A program made the translations under genes and the position numbers. The notes under the pieces are model-generated. The model did not search any database. It saw nothing but the letters and a program-made list of their open reading frames with translations, and had not been told where the DNA came from. 64,000 bases of DNA from Rachycentron canadum (taxonomy: Eukaryota; Chordata; Actinopteri; Carangiformes; Rachycentridae): NCBI GenBank assembly GCA_038496675.1, contig CM076654.1, positions 927,046 through 991,045 of the forward strand. The letters run 5' to 3'. Positions within the stretch are counted from its first letter, which is position 1. Every line of letters begins with the position of its first letter. Below are positions 36,001-48,500 of this stretch, piece by piece.

Positions 36001-39000
36001 AACTGGGACAGCAAATGCATCATCTGTATTTGCACACTGTTATTGTTTGTGTGTTTACATACGCCGCTCTCCTCCACACCATGACCAGCTTGTCGTCTCC
36101 TCCTGATGCCAGGTACAGCCCGTTGTTGGACCAACGCACACAGTTCACACATGCTGCAGAGACAAACAATTGTGTCAACTCTGGTTATAAAGACAACTTA
36201 CTGAGCAGGTTGTCTGTTGGGGTGGACAAATACAACACCTGCAGCAGTTTGTGCAGAACAGATCAGCTCAGTTCAACTGTTAAAACCGAGGACCTTAAAA
36301 CCTCAAATTGTTTACATAGACTCTGGGTCTGAAACTTGAAGCCAATGCTGAAGAGCCTTAAACCTTCATTCTCTCTATGACCATCAGGGGGCGACTCCAC
36401 TGGTTGTTAAAGAAGTCAGATTGTATTGAAGTCTATGGGAAAATGTCCCTACTTCTCCTTGATTTATTAGCTCAGTAAACGTTTTCCTAATGAGTTTATG
36501 GTCTCAGTCTCTAGTTTCAAGTCTTCAATACAACATGATGTTCATTTTTTAAATGATGGTCCATTTAGAGGAAAATAGACCAGAAAGCAGGGGATGAATC
36601 AGGGGGCGTGGTTACTGTGTGATTGACAGATTGTATCACACACAGTGACCTGCCTGATAATCAGGATAGACTTCAAACCTGATTCACAGGCGTGAACAGA
36701 CAGACTTCTACCTGACAACATGAGATCAGATCATTGAAGATGCATGTTTACACCAGGTCTAAACGGGGCCTTAGTCAATATTGTGGTCTTTCAAGCAATC
36801 CAACCTTAATCTGAAAGGCCATATAGCACTTCCTCCTCAGTAGCAGCAGAGGTGGTTTTGTGTTTGTTGTCATTCACACTGAAGTACCTTATGAGCTGTA
36901 ATAAACATAAAACTAACTATTTCAACATTCAACAGAAAAACCAACACTGATACAACCAGTTACCTAGGTGATTGTCCATCTGGCAAAGCATTTTGGGAAT
37001 ATTCTCGTTCTTCTCGTCCTCCTCTCGGAGGACCGGCGCCATGTTCCAGATCATCACCTTCCCAGAATCCTCCCCTGAAAAAAATCCAACATAAAAAAAA
37101 AAATACACACAATCCAGGTAGATTGTGTTTTAATTTGAAACTCCCAAATGTGGAGAGACAGATGAGGAAAGTGAACTGTTTAAATTTTTAAGAGATTGAG
37201 CAAATGTTATGAGGAGAGCTGATAAAAATTAAACTAAAATGTCATGTTGATATTTTAGGTGTATTGATTGATTTCCAGATGTCAATTGAGAAACATACAC
37301 AAAGAGACAGTTTGTGATGCCGTGAAACAAGCCGTGACTTAACTGTGCACGTGTGTGTCACAGGTTTATTCTGGCACTTAAACAAACAGCACTACACCTC
37401 TGTAAATGACAGACGTCTAACATCCTAACACACTGATGCAGCCTCAGTGACACAACATGAACACAACAGAACTGATCATTACCTTGTCCACCAGTTGCAA
37501 ACTTTGTCCCATCAGGGTGAATGTCAACTGAAAATATGGGTTTGCCTGTGAAACACAAAACATAAGTCGACAGTTAAGGACCTCAGTTGAATCAGATGCA
37601 GAAGACTGATACAGTAAATAACAAATAGTGGAGAGCAGAGTGAAAACAGACAGAAAAAAACATTTCAACACAAAACACTGGAATTCAAAGTGACCTCAGT
37701 TTGTTCTGATGGAAAATTCCTTAAGTTTTCTGTGATTTTCCACAGCTGAACATGTGTGTGATGTGAAGATGCTCTGTCTCTCCTGATTCTGTTAATAACT
37801 GTGACAAGCTTGTGTATTCAATTCTATTACTATTTATGTCTTTATATAAAACAGATAAATAGCACCAGATTATATTTAACCTATATTTATCTTCCCCTGA
37901 AAAAAGAACATACAAGAGGAATGTTCAAGGGGTAAAAATACAGAGATAAAAATACTTAACAAGCAGTGTTAGACTGAGTCAGTGGAAACTAATTCTGTCA
38001 ATTAACCGGCCATCAGGTTCATTTGCTGCTGAACTGTGGGAAAAGTGGTTTCGGAAAGTGTGAGAGCTGCTGATGTTTGTTTACATGTGTCTACGTGTGG
38101 TTTCATTTTAATTGTTGCAATTATTGTTGTAACGATCAGTCCATCAAGCAAGGACGTGAAAAAAATGTTATATATCTCTATGAGCTGAGTATCTTTGAAT
38201 ATTGACTTTTGACCTGAAGACATCATTCTGGGTTGTTTTTAATAATCTGTACTAAATTCTGATGTAGAATTTAATTTTACTCTTCTACTACACTGAAGCT
38301 GCACTGATGTCCCTCAATCATAAGTTGCTTTCGATAAAAGCGTGAGAAGTGAGTAAATGTGAGACTCATATCTACCTATTTAATGGATTGAACAATTAAA
38401 CGATTATAATAAAATATTATTGACAGCTTAATTTATAATTTAAAAAAACACTTAGCTGGAGCGCTATTATATCATTTTATTGGAAATTTCATTCTGATTT
38501 TTATTTTTCCTTCACTGTCAGCTGCACCGAGTTGTCAGTTAATGAATTTAATGAATGAATTGTAATGAATTAATGAAGTCAATCAGCAATCAATCAGTCT
38601 GATAATCAAATTTATAATGAGTTTAGTTTTTTAAAGCAAAAATGCCAAAGATTTGCTGGTTGCAGCTTCAAATGTTAATATTAATAATAATATAAAATTA
38701 AAGTTTATTTAGTTTTTTTCTGACACTAAACTAAAAGTGTTTGGGTTGTGAACTGTCAGCACTTTTCAAAACAATTAATCACAAAGATAATAGTTTGTTT
38801 TATTATTTAATAATGAGAATAATATTTATTTGCTTTAAGGACGTGTGTGATACCTTCTTATTTGCTTCAATATTGTTTATTTTAATGTATTACGCTGTTC
38901 TAAGTAAAATACTGTGAGCTGCATCACAAATCAAGTGTATTCTTCTTATTATTATTTAAATCTTACTGTCTCAGTTCCTCTCTCAGTAAATACTGTCAGT

Positions 39001-39711
39001 TATGAACCGCTGGTTAAGATTAAAAAGTATTTGAACACACCACTTGCCCTTTTGGTTTTCTGACATGTTGTGATGGAGATTTTAAAGTTTATAGGAGGCT
39101 TCGCTGACTCTTAGCATCATGTTACTTCTTCAGCCTGGGACAGTGGTCGTTAGCTGCAGCCTCGACTCAGGCCGTTTGTCTGACGGTTAACTTTCCAAAC
39201 TGACAGCTCAGGGTTTCACCAACAGGCACTTTTTTTCTTTCTTTCTTTTTGTAGCTCCGTGTCAAGCTCCTTCACTGCCACTAAAATAGTATTTGTTTGA
39301 TAAAATGCCGCTAAAATGTTATAAATATATTAAAGCAATAAGTGGGTTTCATGAAAGCAACTTCGACTCGGGTCATTTGGCAGGTAAGTTAGCTAACGTC
39401 AGGGCAGCTAGCCGGGAGGGGGGCTAACTAGCTAGCTAGCTACGGTTAGCAAACATTAATACATTTGGGGGAGAGAGAGTGATACTGTTAATGATGAGGA
39501 AACGACAAGTGTGTGTGTTCACCTGTTGAGTTAAGTCCGGTTTGTGAGCGACTATTAACTGACAAACAAGTCAAACAAGTGTCGACCACCAGCACCATCA
39601 TGCCTCCTTATCAGTTCACCCCCCTCCGACAACAAAAGCCCAACTTGGACCAACAGATTCCTGCACAAGCTTACCGTTGTGGCTCACCCAGCTCGGCTTC
39701 AGCAGCTTCAT
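27095..39711 (-). CDS. hira: Histone cell cycle regulator HIRA, complete (25 exons)
   Basis: WD40 scaffold of the HIRA/UBN1/CABIN1 complex, which deposits histone H3.3 independently of replication in the nucleus. The first exon (39711-39675) encodes MKLLKPSWVSHN. Twenty-four more follow to the last, 27211-27095, ending FQRLFTEYQDQLELLRNK. Seven N-terminal WD repeats span exons 2-11 (GKPIFSVDIHPDGTKFATGG; DVMDVAWSPHD; GLVKGLTWDPVGKYIASQAD). The B domain that binds ASF1 is intact (GRRRITPLCIAQLDTG, 32343-32257). A basic NLS/AT-hook-like stretch, KRKKGRPRKDKM, lies near 31460. The C-terminal Hira domain includes VACEDRMLSVFSSCGRRLL. Exon number equals that of human HIRA as I recall it. The Ser/Pro-rich linker (31970-32170) is the most divergent part. 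Introns carry repeat arrays at 28829, 33030 and elsewhere. Confidence 0.97.
27425..27580 (-). repeat. R2 dispersed element, partial inverted copy
   Basis: The reverse complement matches 45880-46005 closely (e.g. AGTTAGTTCAGATCTGGATC and CCTTTGACTGGAGC on the minus strand). Lies in the last hira intron. Confidence 0.75.
28829..28969 (+). repeat. 30-bp minisatellite array 2 (about 4.7 units)
   Basis: Same unit as array 1, nearly perfect, in a hira intron. Unit starts at 28830, 28860, 28890, 28920 and 28950. Confidence 0.95.
29250..29272 (+). repeat. (AC)n microsatellite
   Basis: About 11 AC dinucleotides, 20 bp outside a hira exon (29293-29400). Confidence 0.9.
29533..29603 (-). repeat. R1 interspersed repeat, small fragment
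   Basis: Inverted fragment with the GAAGACTTGAAACTAGAGAC block, then an abrupt jump to the AAGGCTCTTCAGC block; the middle is deleted. Lies in a hira intron. Confidence 0.7.
30780..30912 (-). mobile_element. SINE-like element with tRNA-type promoter
   Basis: On the minus strand it begins GGCGGCACGGTGGTACAGTG and carries GGTTCGAACC as B box, the typical front of a very common teleost repeat. Inserted in a hira intron in the same orientation as the gene. Confidence 0.65.
32880..33300 (-). repeat. R2 dispersed element, partial inverted copy with poly(A) insertion
   Basis: The minus strand matches 46050-46430: GGAGCTGATTTTTCATCATT, ACATGTGTG..., CTAGAAAATAAGGAGAAATT and the TTTTTAGTT block, then divergent ends. 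It is interrupted by a 40-nt A tract on the plus strand (33031-33070). Confidence 0.8.
33031..33070 (+). repeat. Poly(A) tract
   Basis: About 40 uninterrupted A residues inside the R2 copy of a hira intron. It could mark a retroposed tail or simple expansion. Confidence 0.9.
36243..36650 (+). repeat. R1 interspersed repeat, long copy
   Basis: Starts with GAACAGATCAGCTCAGTTCA, also present at 44314, and continues through the GGGGGCGACTCC and GGGGGCGTGGTTACTG blocks. Lies in a hira intron and defines the 5' part of the family. Confidence 0.9.
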
Positions 39712-40030
39712 TTTTCAACCCGCTTCTTAAAAACGTCCCCCGGTCTTACTCTTCAACAAAAGCCCAACCCGGCGGTGAGTTCGGCTGGAGAACTAACGCT
39801 AACCCCCCTCCCTTTGTCTCAAACTCTGCCCGACACTTTGCTGTTTTTGTGGTTCAACTCCATCTCTGCAGCAGCATCCCCGAGTCTCCGAGCCCGAGCG
39901 GCGGCGGCGGCGGCGGCACGCACACACACAGGAGGGGCACCCGGACAACGATCGAGGTGACACCGGGCAGCTCGGGAAGCGTTTCCGCTATTTTTGACCG
40001 CGGACAGGAAGGGCGCGCAGGGTGACTGTC
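39712..40030 (-). promoter_or_regulatory. CpG-rich hira promoter region
   Basis: Directly upstream of the hira ATG (39711). CpG-rich, with a (GGC)5 run at 39900-39915, GGGGCACCCGGACAACGATC and no TATA box, as expected of a housekeeping chromatin gene. The long plus-strand open frame across 39513-40025 is a composition artefact. Confidence 0.55.
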
Positions 40031-41359
40031 AAAATAGTTCCGCATGTCACATATTTCTAAAATATACATATTACAAGATACAATTCGGAGACACATTTTA
40101 ATGAACTTTATGCTCTTTTCATCTTATTCAATGCAATTAACTAAACCACAGAAGAAAAAAACAACAATTTTTTTAAGTTGCCGGAAGATTTACGTGACAG
40201 GGCTCTTATTTTGAAAGGTCACATAAGGTGATATGCGCAAGCTCAGAATTTAAACTGATAAGAAATGTAGAAAGGAGATCGACTTAATAAATAAACAAAT
40301 GTATACATGAATCAATAGATAGATAAATAAATACACGTAGAAATGCATAAATGAATAAAACAAAAATACAGACAGAAGTGTTTTTATTTTGCATGTATTT
40401 ATGTCATGTTTTTGTTCCTCACACCATCATTACTGCGCAACACAATATGTTCATAACGACACAATGATTTTATTCAGACACTTTTTGTGGTACAAATCAG
40501 CTTCACACTGGGATAAAGACCAAAAACTCCCACTGAGACAAAGTTCAAAGTTCAGACTCCACACAGGGGGAATGTGTAAATCATATATATGAATCATCCA
40601 TGCACCGGGAAAGGGTTTAAAGAGTGGAATTATTGACTGATTTCATAGCTTTAATAAACCATAGCAAACCAATCACCATAAAATAACATCCATTTAAAAA
40701 TGTTGGATTATTTATTTCCTACAGACAAATCTGTTTTTCTTATGTATAAAATAACGTCACCATTCCAAGTGTGTACAAGTCAGACAATGTATGTTTAAAA
40801 CATTTCCTTTATAAGAATATCCCAAAAGAAAGTTATTACAAAAACACACCATTATCATCTTTCCACAGAGAATTTACAGCTGGCAGATTTAAGGGCTATT
40901 AAAAAAACTACTTTGCATCATATAATCTTTTTAATTTCACCTCATTTCTGTGATGATGTAAACTGCACAGTGAAATTAACAGTCAGCACAGTCAGTGTAA
41001 ACATCAGACTCCAGTTAGTTCATGATGAATTCAAATTTCACATTTAGAAAGTTTGTTGTAAGTCACCTGAAGCAAGATCAAGATCATTCAAAGTGAAAAA
41101 AAAAAAGAGTCAAATGTACTGATATCACAGAATAAACAAGCTCAACATGATGATACATGAGGATTAAAACAAAAGCTGCTTTTAACCATAACCGGTGAGA
41201 ACTGAAACTACAACCCACCAAAGAGATGAGTGAGAAACATCTATGGACATTTAGATGTTTCTTTTTCCCACAATAAAATCACTGTACCATGAGAGTTAAT
41301 TAATAATTGTATTAATTAAAGATTACCAGTGAGTCTTTTCCATACATTATTTATAAAAG
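40031..41359. other. Intergenic region upstream of hira
   Basis: AT-rich, with a tract of TAAATAAATA-type words near 40290-40340. No gene, RNA gene or recognisable transposon. Confidence 0.45.
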
Positions 41360-41765
41360 TGGGTCTGTAAAGTGAAGCCAGTGCTGAAGAGCCTTAACCC
41401 TTCATTCTCTCTAATGACCATCAGGGGGCGACTCCACTGGTTAAAGAAGTCAGATTGTATTGAAGTCTTTGTGAAAATGTCCCTACTTCTCCCTTGAGTT
41501 GGTCATTTTTTAGAAGAAAATAGACCATAAAGCTGGGGATGGCTTAGGGGCGTGGCTACTGTGTGATTGACAGACTGTACCACCCAATCAGGATAGAGGA
41601 CAGAGCAGGTCAGCTCCACCCCTCACTCCTCCTCAGCTCCACCTTCTCCTCCAAATATGGTTTCTACTGGTCTAAAAAAATAAAATAAAAAATCAAGATG
41701 GCTGACAGACAAATTAGAAACTGGAAGTTTCAAAATGGCAGCTCACAAACCAATGGGGTCCATTG
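41360..41765 (+). repeat. R1 interspersed repeat, reference copy
   Basis: The longest 3'-complete copy: the GGGTCTGTAAAGTGAAGCC block, GGGGGCGACTCCACTGG, the TTAGGGGCGTGGCTACTGTG block, the TCCTCCTCAGCTCCACC block, and the terminal AAAATGGCAGCTCACAAACC block. No terminal inverted repeat or target duplication is obvious. Confidence 0.9.
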
Positions 41766-42431
41766 CCCCTCAGGGATCCTTGAGGAGGATCCCCAGCATA
41801 AAGAGAAATCATTTATTTCACTATAATTCCATTGATAACCAACAAAAGCACATGGCTGTTTTGGTCAGCAAAAAGCTTATCTAATGGGGTCTCATTTGTG
41901 TCAGTTCAGGGTCAGGATGTGTAAAAAGTGAACCACTGATTTAAGTGATGTACGAGTGTTAGAAACCTCAAAAAAGGGACATTTTGGCTGCAGTAAGTCT
42001 GAATGTGACAGTCCTGTTGTGTTCCGATATAGAAAAGAGGTGAGACCCCAGAGAACAGAGACCTCTTACTATGTTCATGAATTCCACTACTACAACTTTA
42101 TGCAACATTATAGTGCGTATATTAAAACTGCCAAACACCTGAGGAAACATTACACCTGCACACAAGAACATGGCTCATCTGAACGTGGGGACCTGGAGGT
42201 GAATTACAGCAGTAACACCTTGTTTATTACATATCAAAGATTTAAATTGTTAAATGTCTGATTATCAAATGCTTTTATGATGAAGGGATTAGGACAGACT
42301 TCCATAGACATTTATGTTCCAGCTGCCAGTTTAGTTTAAAATGGACAAAATATTGGAAACACCACTGAGCACAGCAGCATACACACAGCAACACCTCTGT
42401 ACATGAACATTGCAACTGTCATGGGGGAGGT
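41766..42431. other. Intergenic sequence downstream of slc2a8
   Basis: A 101-codon open frame (41956-42261) shows no recognisable domain and no splice context. Nothing else seen. Confidence 0.35.
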
Positions 42432-42437
42432 TTTATT
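42432..42437 (-). terminator. Polyadenylation signal AATAAA of slc2a8
   Basis: Minus-strand AATAAA about 80 bp after the TGA stop at 42514-42516. Confidence 0.7.
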
Positions 42438-42513
42438 AAAGTGCTGCTGTATAAATCTGCATTAGCGTGAACCTTTTCTATGACATAAAGCAACCAGCGA
42501 TAACAGTGTGTTT

Positions 42514-45500
42514 TCATGGACCTGATGTCCCTCTGAACGTGGCCTCAATTTGCTCCAGTGTCTTGCCCTTGGTTTCTGGGATGAAGGCCATGGTGAAGAT
42601 GACGCTGAGGGTGCACACAGAGGCGAAGAGCCAGAACGTCCCAGCGCTGGTTAAAGAACTCTGCAAATCACAGTCACATACAGACATTTATCTGGGACGA
42701 TCACTTCACATCTGTAACATTTAATTTATCTATAATTTGTCTTTGCCTTCATTCTTTTAAATCCTGTTTTATATTGTATATTTTTTTTACATTGCCTCAT
42801 GTTTCTTCTCCTTTAATCTTTAATGTAAAGCACTTGAATTGTTGTGTGTGATGCAAATGAATTTGATTAATTACTGAGCCAAACCAAACAATGACCTGTG
42901 CGCAATTATGAATTTTACTCAATGTAAGAACCAATTTAACCTTGTGCTGCAAGTAAAGATAATATTTTTTTTGTTTTTTTACCCAATTAATTCTTTAGGT
43001 TGTAAAATAAAAAAGATCAGAGTCCTGAACCTGAAGGTGAGAGAAAAGCAGCTAACCCTAATCCCAAGAAAAAAAAGGACAAAAAAAACAAACCAACTGA
43101 GTTATTGTGGTGTTCAACACTTACCATCATATCCTGGAACATTTTGGTCACGAGGAACGCCATGGTCCAGTTGGTCAGGACACAGACAGCGCTGGCAAAC
43201 CCTCTGACTTTGACGGGGAAAACCTCTGACATGATGAGCCACGGGATCGGACCCCAGCCCAGAGCAAAACCTGAAGACCACACAGACCGTGATGCGGTGA
43301 TGAGGACAGTCCACAAATTCAAAATGAATCGAGGACCAACAGAGAGGGATGAACAGAGGAGGAGGACATTTCAGTTGTGTTGTTGTTGAGGTAATTTGGG
43401 AAACACAATCATTTAACCGCACATTGATTCATAATTATGTCTCTACCTGAACATTCACACATGAAGTCCTTGATGCTGCTGATAATCTTTAACACCTTTG
43501 CCTGGACTGACCCGTGATCTCACCTGTGATGAAGACGGCCATGCTGGCCAGGGCCAACCAGGCCAGGTCGGCGTGGGGTTCCTCAGTCGGTGTGGTGGTG
43601 CTGTGAACTTTGGACATCAGGTAGAAGTAAACCCCGAATGCTGTGGTGCTGATCGCCATGGCAACGCCTTCATTATTAATAGGGAAACAAACAAAGACGA
43701 TCCGAGGAGATGATATGATTTTATTCCTGTTGTGGTCTTTGCCTTCTGCCCTAGATGTGCTTTGTTTGGACATTAGTATGTGGTTCAGACTCGTCTGTCC
43801 CACTGCAGGAGCTCCATCAGTTCCAGGTCTTCTCCTGTCAATCAGACTGCTGCCCCGCCCACCAACCCGGCGCCTGCTACTGCGGGGCAGCTGTGATTTA
43901 CCCTGAGCCAGTCTGAGCCACATATTAATATGCAAACAAAACACATACAGGAAAAGTGCCTTAAAAGAAGCAAATAAAATGTTACACATGGTTGAAAATA
44001 CCTGAAATGATGAGCAGGACTTTCCTTCCAGCCTTGTCCATGATCATCGCTGCCACTGCTGTAAAGACGACCTGTATCAGACCCACTATCACCGAGGCCA
44101 GGTCGCTCTCCTGAACAACAACCAGACATCATAGCTGTCACTTTAACAAGATACAAAACTGAACATTTACAAAAAAATCTCAAGCTGTTTTGTTCAACTT
44201 ATATTGTTATTTCTATTAAAAAAAAATTCAGCATCACTCAGACACCAGTGTGGAGGTACTTCTGGTACAATGAGGCTGATTATGACTTCAGTTGAACAGT
44301 TGTTGTGAAGAACAGATCAGCTCAGTTCAACTGTTAAAACCAAGGACCTTAAAACCTCAAATTGTTGACGTAGACTCTGGGTCTGTAAAGTGAAGCCAAA
44401 GCTGAATATCCGTAACCCTTCATTCTCTCTAATGACCATCAGGGGGCGACTCCACTGGTTGTTAAAGAAGTCAGATTGTATTGAAGTCTATGGGAAAATG
44501 TCCCTACTTCTCCCTTGATTTATTAGCTCAGTAAACGTTTTCCTAATGAGTTTATGGTCTCAGTCTCTAGTTTCAAGTCTTCAATACAACATGACAACAT
44601 TATGGTCCATTTGACCCCTCATATCTTCGTTGGGAGCCCACCATATTGTGCAGCTATGTTTCTACAGTAGCCCAGGGTGGACAAACCAAACACTGGCTCG
44701 AGAGTGGGCATTTCTATGTTACCTGAAGGCTACAGGCTTGGCAGAAGGTGGATTCAGTTGGTTGAAAACTGCAAACTCACCACTAGATGCCACTAAATTC
44801 CACCCACTGGCCCTTTAATTTCTCCAGAGTAAACAACATTTTAAAGTGCCACGCCCTCACCTTAAAATGTGCTTGTTCAAATATGTTCTCGGCGTAGAAC
44901 ATAATGGCGTTGATTCCCGTCATCTGCTGAAAGATCATCAGCATGATGCCAATCACCAGAGGCTTGTAGACACCAGGGTCCTTTAAGTCAGACATCTGGA
45001 AACTTGAACCCTGGGGGAAACAGAGACAACAGATCTCACTTGATACAATCAGGGAGCCATTTCATTGTCTGTGACTGCAGACCAGACGTTCTGACCCTTT
45101 GATTGCACTCGTCTGGGATTCTATGTCACCATCGGTGGAAAGAGGACAGCGCTACTGCAGTCAGATTATCTCATCTCATCAGTATCTGGTTCATTTCAGC
45201 CATCAGTTTTCCACCCTGCTTCTGCAGCTCAGTGTCAAACCACAATCTCATTGGTTGACAACCAACCAACCACAGTCTCACCTGCTCTTCACAGGCGTCC
45301 TCGATGCGAGCGCACTCCCATTCGACGGGGGCGTCCGGTCCTCGCAGGAAGCGCAGTGCCTCCTCGGCCTCCCGCCTCTTGCCCTGTGACAGCAAGAAGC
45401 GTGGCGTCTCTGGCATGAAGCACATGCAGACCATCAGCAGCGTCGGTGGGATGGAGCTGCAGATCGCCAGCCAGCGCCAGTCCAGAAAGAGACCTGCAGG

Positions 45501-48500
45501 AGTAGGTGGCACAGTTTAGACAACGCGCTCTCAGATCTAAGACTGATTCTACCCTGGTTTATTGTGTCAGCCCACCGTCATGTCCCCCATTGGTTTGTGA
45601 GCTGCTGTTTTGAAGCCTCCAGTTTGTAATTTGTTCGTCGGCCATCTTGTTTTTTTTTAAACCAGAAGATACCATATGAGGGGTGGATCTTTTTTTCCTT
45701 TAAATTGAATTTGAAGATCTAAGGACCAGGTCAAACAACAGCTGCACCACAGTTGATGGTGTAGATACTTTCTTTTATTCAGCCCATAGAAGACTATATG
45801 CTCCAAAAAACCCTGTCATCCAGAGCCTTGTTCTCCTGATGGAGGAGCTGTTTGTTTCTCCTTCAACTAGAGAATCAGCTCTTTCTAACATCCCTGATTT
45901 GTCCTGTGTGACACTGACTTCAGTGATAAACTCATGAAGGAAGTTAGTTCAGATCTGGATCAGTCTGAGCCTTTGACTGGAGCATTGCTGCTTTACTTCT
46001 GTGTGTTTATCCATCCATTCTCATCCTCCATCTTTGATAGAGACGTCTACAGTCACGTCTCTACATTGGTTCCTATTGAAGCTTTGGAGCTGATTTTTCA
46101 TCATTACTGCTCCAAAGAATGAGCAGAACTCAGATCAGATAAAGAGAGAAACTTCAAATCAGCTCTAGAACAACACAAACACATGTGTGGAACTTTCTGT
46201 GTTGAAGTTTTCTTTGGTTATTCTGGTTTACAGTGTTTTTATCTAGAAAATAAGGAGAAATTCACTGTGTTTTTAGTTTCCTCTTGTTCTCTGAGCTACT
46301 ATCCCCTATTACAGTGAACAGAGTCTTTACTGAGTCACAGATATAATGAGCTGAGGTTGAGCTGAGTCTGAATCTGTGGAGTTGGGGACATTTTTAAAAA
46401 TGCCTTTAAAAGCTCAATGTGTCTAAAAGGGTTAACAACTACTGTTAAATATGTCCCTGACCTTTTGCAATGTAGCTTTTTATTACTTTCTATTTTTAAT
46501 CTACATGATCTTCCTCATTTTGGAGTCACTGCCGTGACGTTTGTCCGATTAGCAACAGAAGGCTGCAGGAGACAGAGGAGCCTTGTTGGGTCCTCGTCTC
46601 CTCACAAGCATCTTCATCTGCTCCATCTAAAAATATATTTTCCTGCTGATCCGACTGTTCCAGTGGATTTTCTACAGTGATCACAGTGTTCACCTCTGAG
46701 CTCAACAGCAGCTGGTTTGTGATGTGAAGTTTTTTTTCAGTTTGATAAACAATTACTCTTGTATTAGCTAAAACCTGATGACGTGCAATTTATTTCTACC
46801 AGCTCACGAAGCACGTCTCCTCAGGTTAGGGAGCAAACCATACGGGCCATAGGCTCTGAGCAGATGTGCCAGTGTGACTCTTTCCTGCATGTTACCCCAC
46901 TGACCCCCAAATTTCCCGTCTCTCTCTCCTCACACTATCAAAAAAAGGTGTAAAATGTCTAAAAGCTATTGTACACAGGGGCTAATTAGCGTTGCAGCCA
47001 TGCTGAAGTCACAGTTTGGGATATTAGCCTCTCGAAGGTTGTTGAAGTAAACTATGAGGTGAAACAATTAGTTGTTTCATCAATTAGTCAATTGACATAA
47101 AAATAATCAGCAACTTTTCTGAGATCCTGTTAATTTCTGCTCCTGTCATTTTTCATCCATCCATATTATACTGCTTATCTGTGTCTCTCGTCCCTCTGTC
47201 CCGCTGCTATCAGCGTCGATTATCATGTCTGTCTGAGCAGGCGTCACCAGTTCGATTCCAACCCTCCTCTGCATATCTATCCCCCTCTCTTGCTCCTCAG
47301 TTCCTGTCTCTCTCCATTACTACACAGTTGAATAAAGTTAAAAATTAATTGATTAAACAACTAACTGTTCATTAATAACAATAGTTTTAGAAAATAATTT
47401 GCTTCAATGACCTTCAAGTGGCTTTTAACACGACTCACACGCCATATCAACCAACCGTCCAACAACTGAACGAACTGATTCAGGGCTGCTGTGCCAGGTC
47501 ACCCTCAACAACACGAGAAGACGCACATCACGTTACACGCCAGGAAACGTAAAAGGCATGCAGTTAACAAGGTTAGTGAGAAACGGCCTTTTTCACTCAG
47601 GCTGCTGTCGAAGAGGAGGCAGAGGAATCTGATCGCATCACATGACGGCCAGGTTGTGGTCATCTCTTCTTCACAAACTTAGATCCAAATCTTTGAAACA
47701 GAACAGCAATCTCAACAACTTTAAACAACACACAGCGCTGTCACATGACGGTTTACAGCATCACACAGGGAAGCAACACCGATAATAACCAGAGGGAGAC
47801 ACAGGTTAGATAAGAGGACAGTGTCACTGTCACTTTCCTGTTGTAGTGGTTGATGTTGTAAAAATAAAAGTTACATCATGGAAAACAGTGAGTCAGTGAC
47901 TTAGAGCCTGTAAAGTGCTAGGGCAGAATTACCTCCAGGGACTTTTCATGGACAGGTCTGCGTCAGAGAGGTTCAGGTTTTATACCTGAATAAACTCCCA
48001 CAAAACTTGACATCTTCTACTGTCTTCTTTTAAATCAGAGCTTTAAAATCTTAATAAAGGTCCATACAGTCTAAAGGTAGATGTTAAAGGTCCATACAGT
48101 CTAAAGGTAGATGTTAAAGGTCCATTACAGTCTAAAGGTAGATGTTAAAGGTCCATTACAGTCTAAAGGTAGATGTTAAAGGTCAGATCCTCTCTTCTGA
48201 TTGGCTGACTGACCACAAATGTATCTTCTTATGGATATCAACACTTCAAAATAAAACACAGGTGAATTTAGACCTTAAAATTTAATTTGAGACAATTTGT
48301 TCATGACTTTTACTCTTCTGTTTCTGTTGTATTAAACTTTCAATAACATTATCTTTTATTTACTATTTTAAAATCATATTTATGTATTTTTTTTATCATA
48401 ATAAAATAATAATGTCTTGTGTAAAAGCACTTTAAATTGTCTTGTTGAAAAGTGCAACATAAATACATTTGCCTTCCCCTCTGATGTGTCTTTCTTTCAG

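Noticed and set aside
39513..40025. A 170-codon plus-strand ORF opposite the hira first exon
   Set aside because: It overlaps the hira start exon and CpG-rich promoter, has no recognisable domain, and is explained by GC-rich composition.
41956..42261. A 101-codon plus-strand ORF downstream of slc2a8
   Set aside because: No domain, low-complexity-free but unsupported by splice or promoter signals; lies in repeat-rich intergenic DNA.
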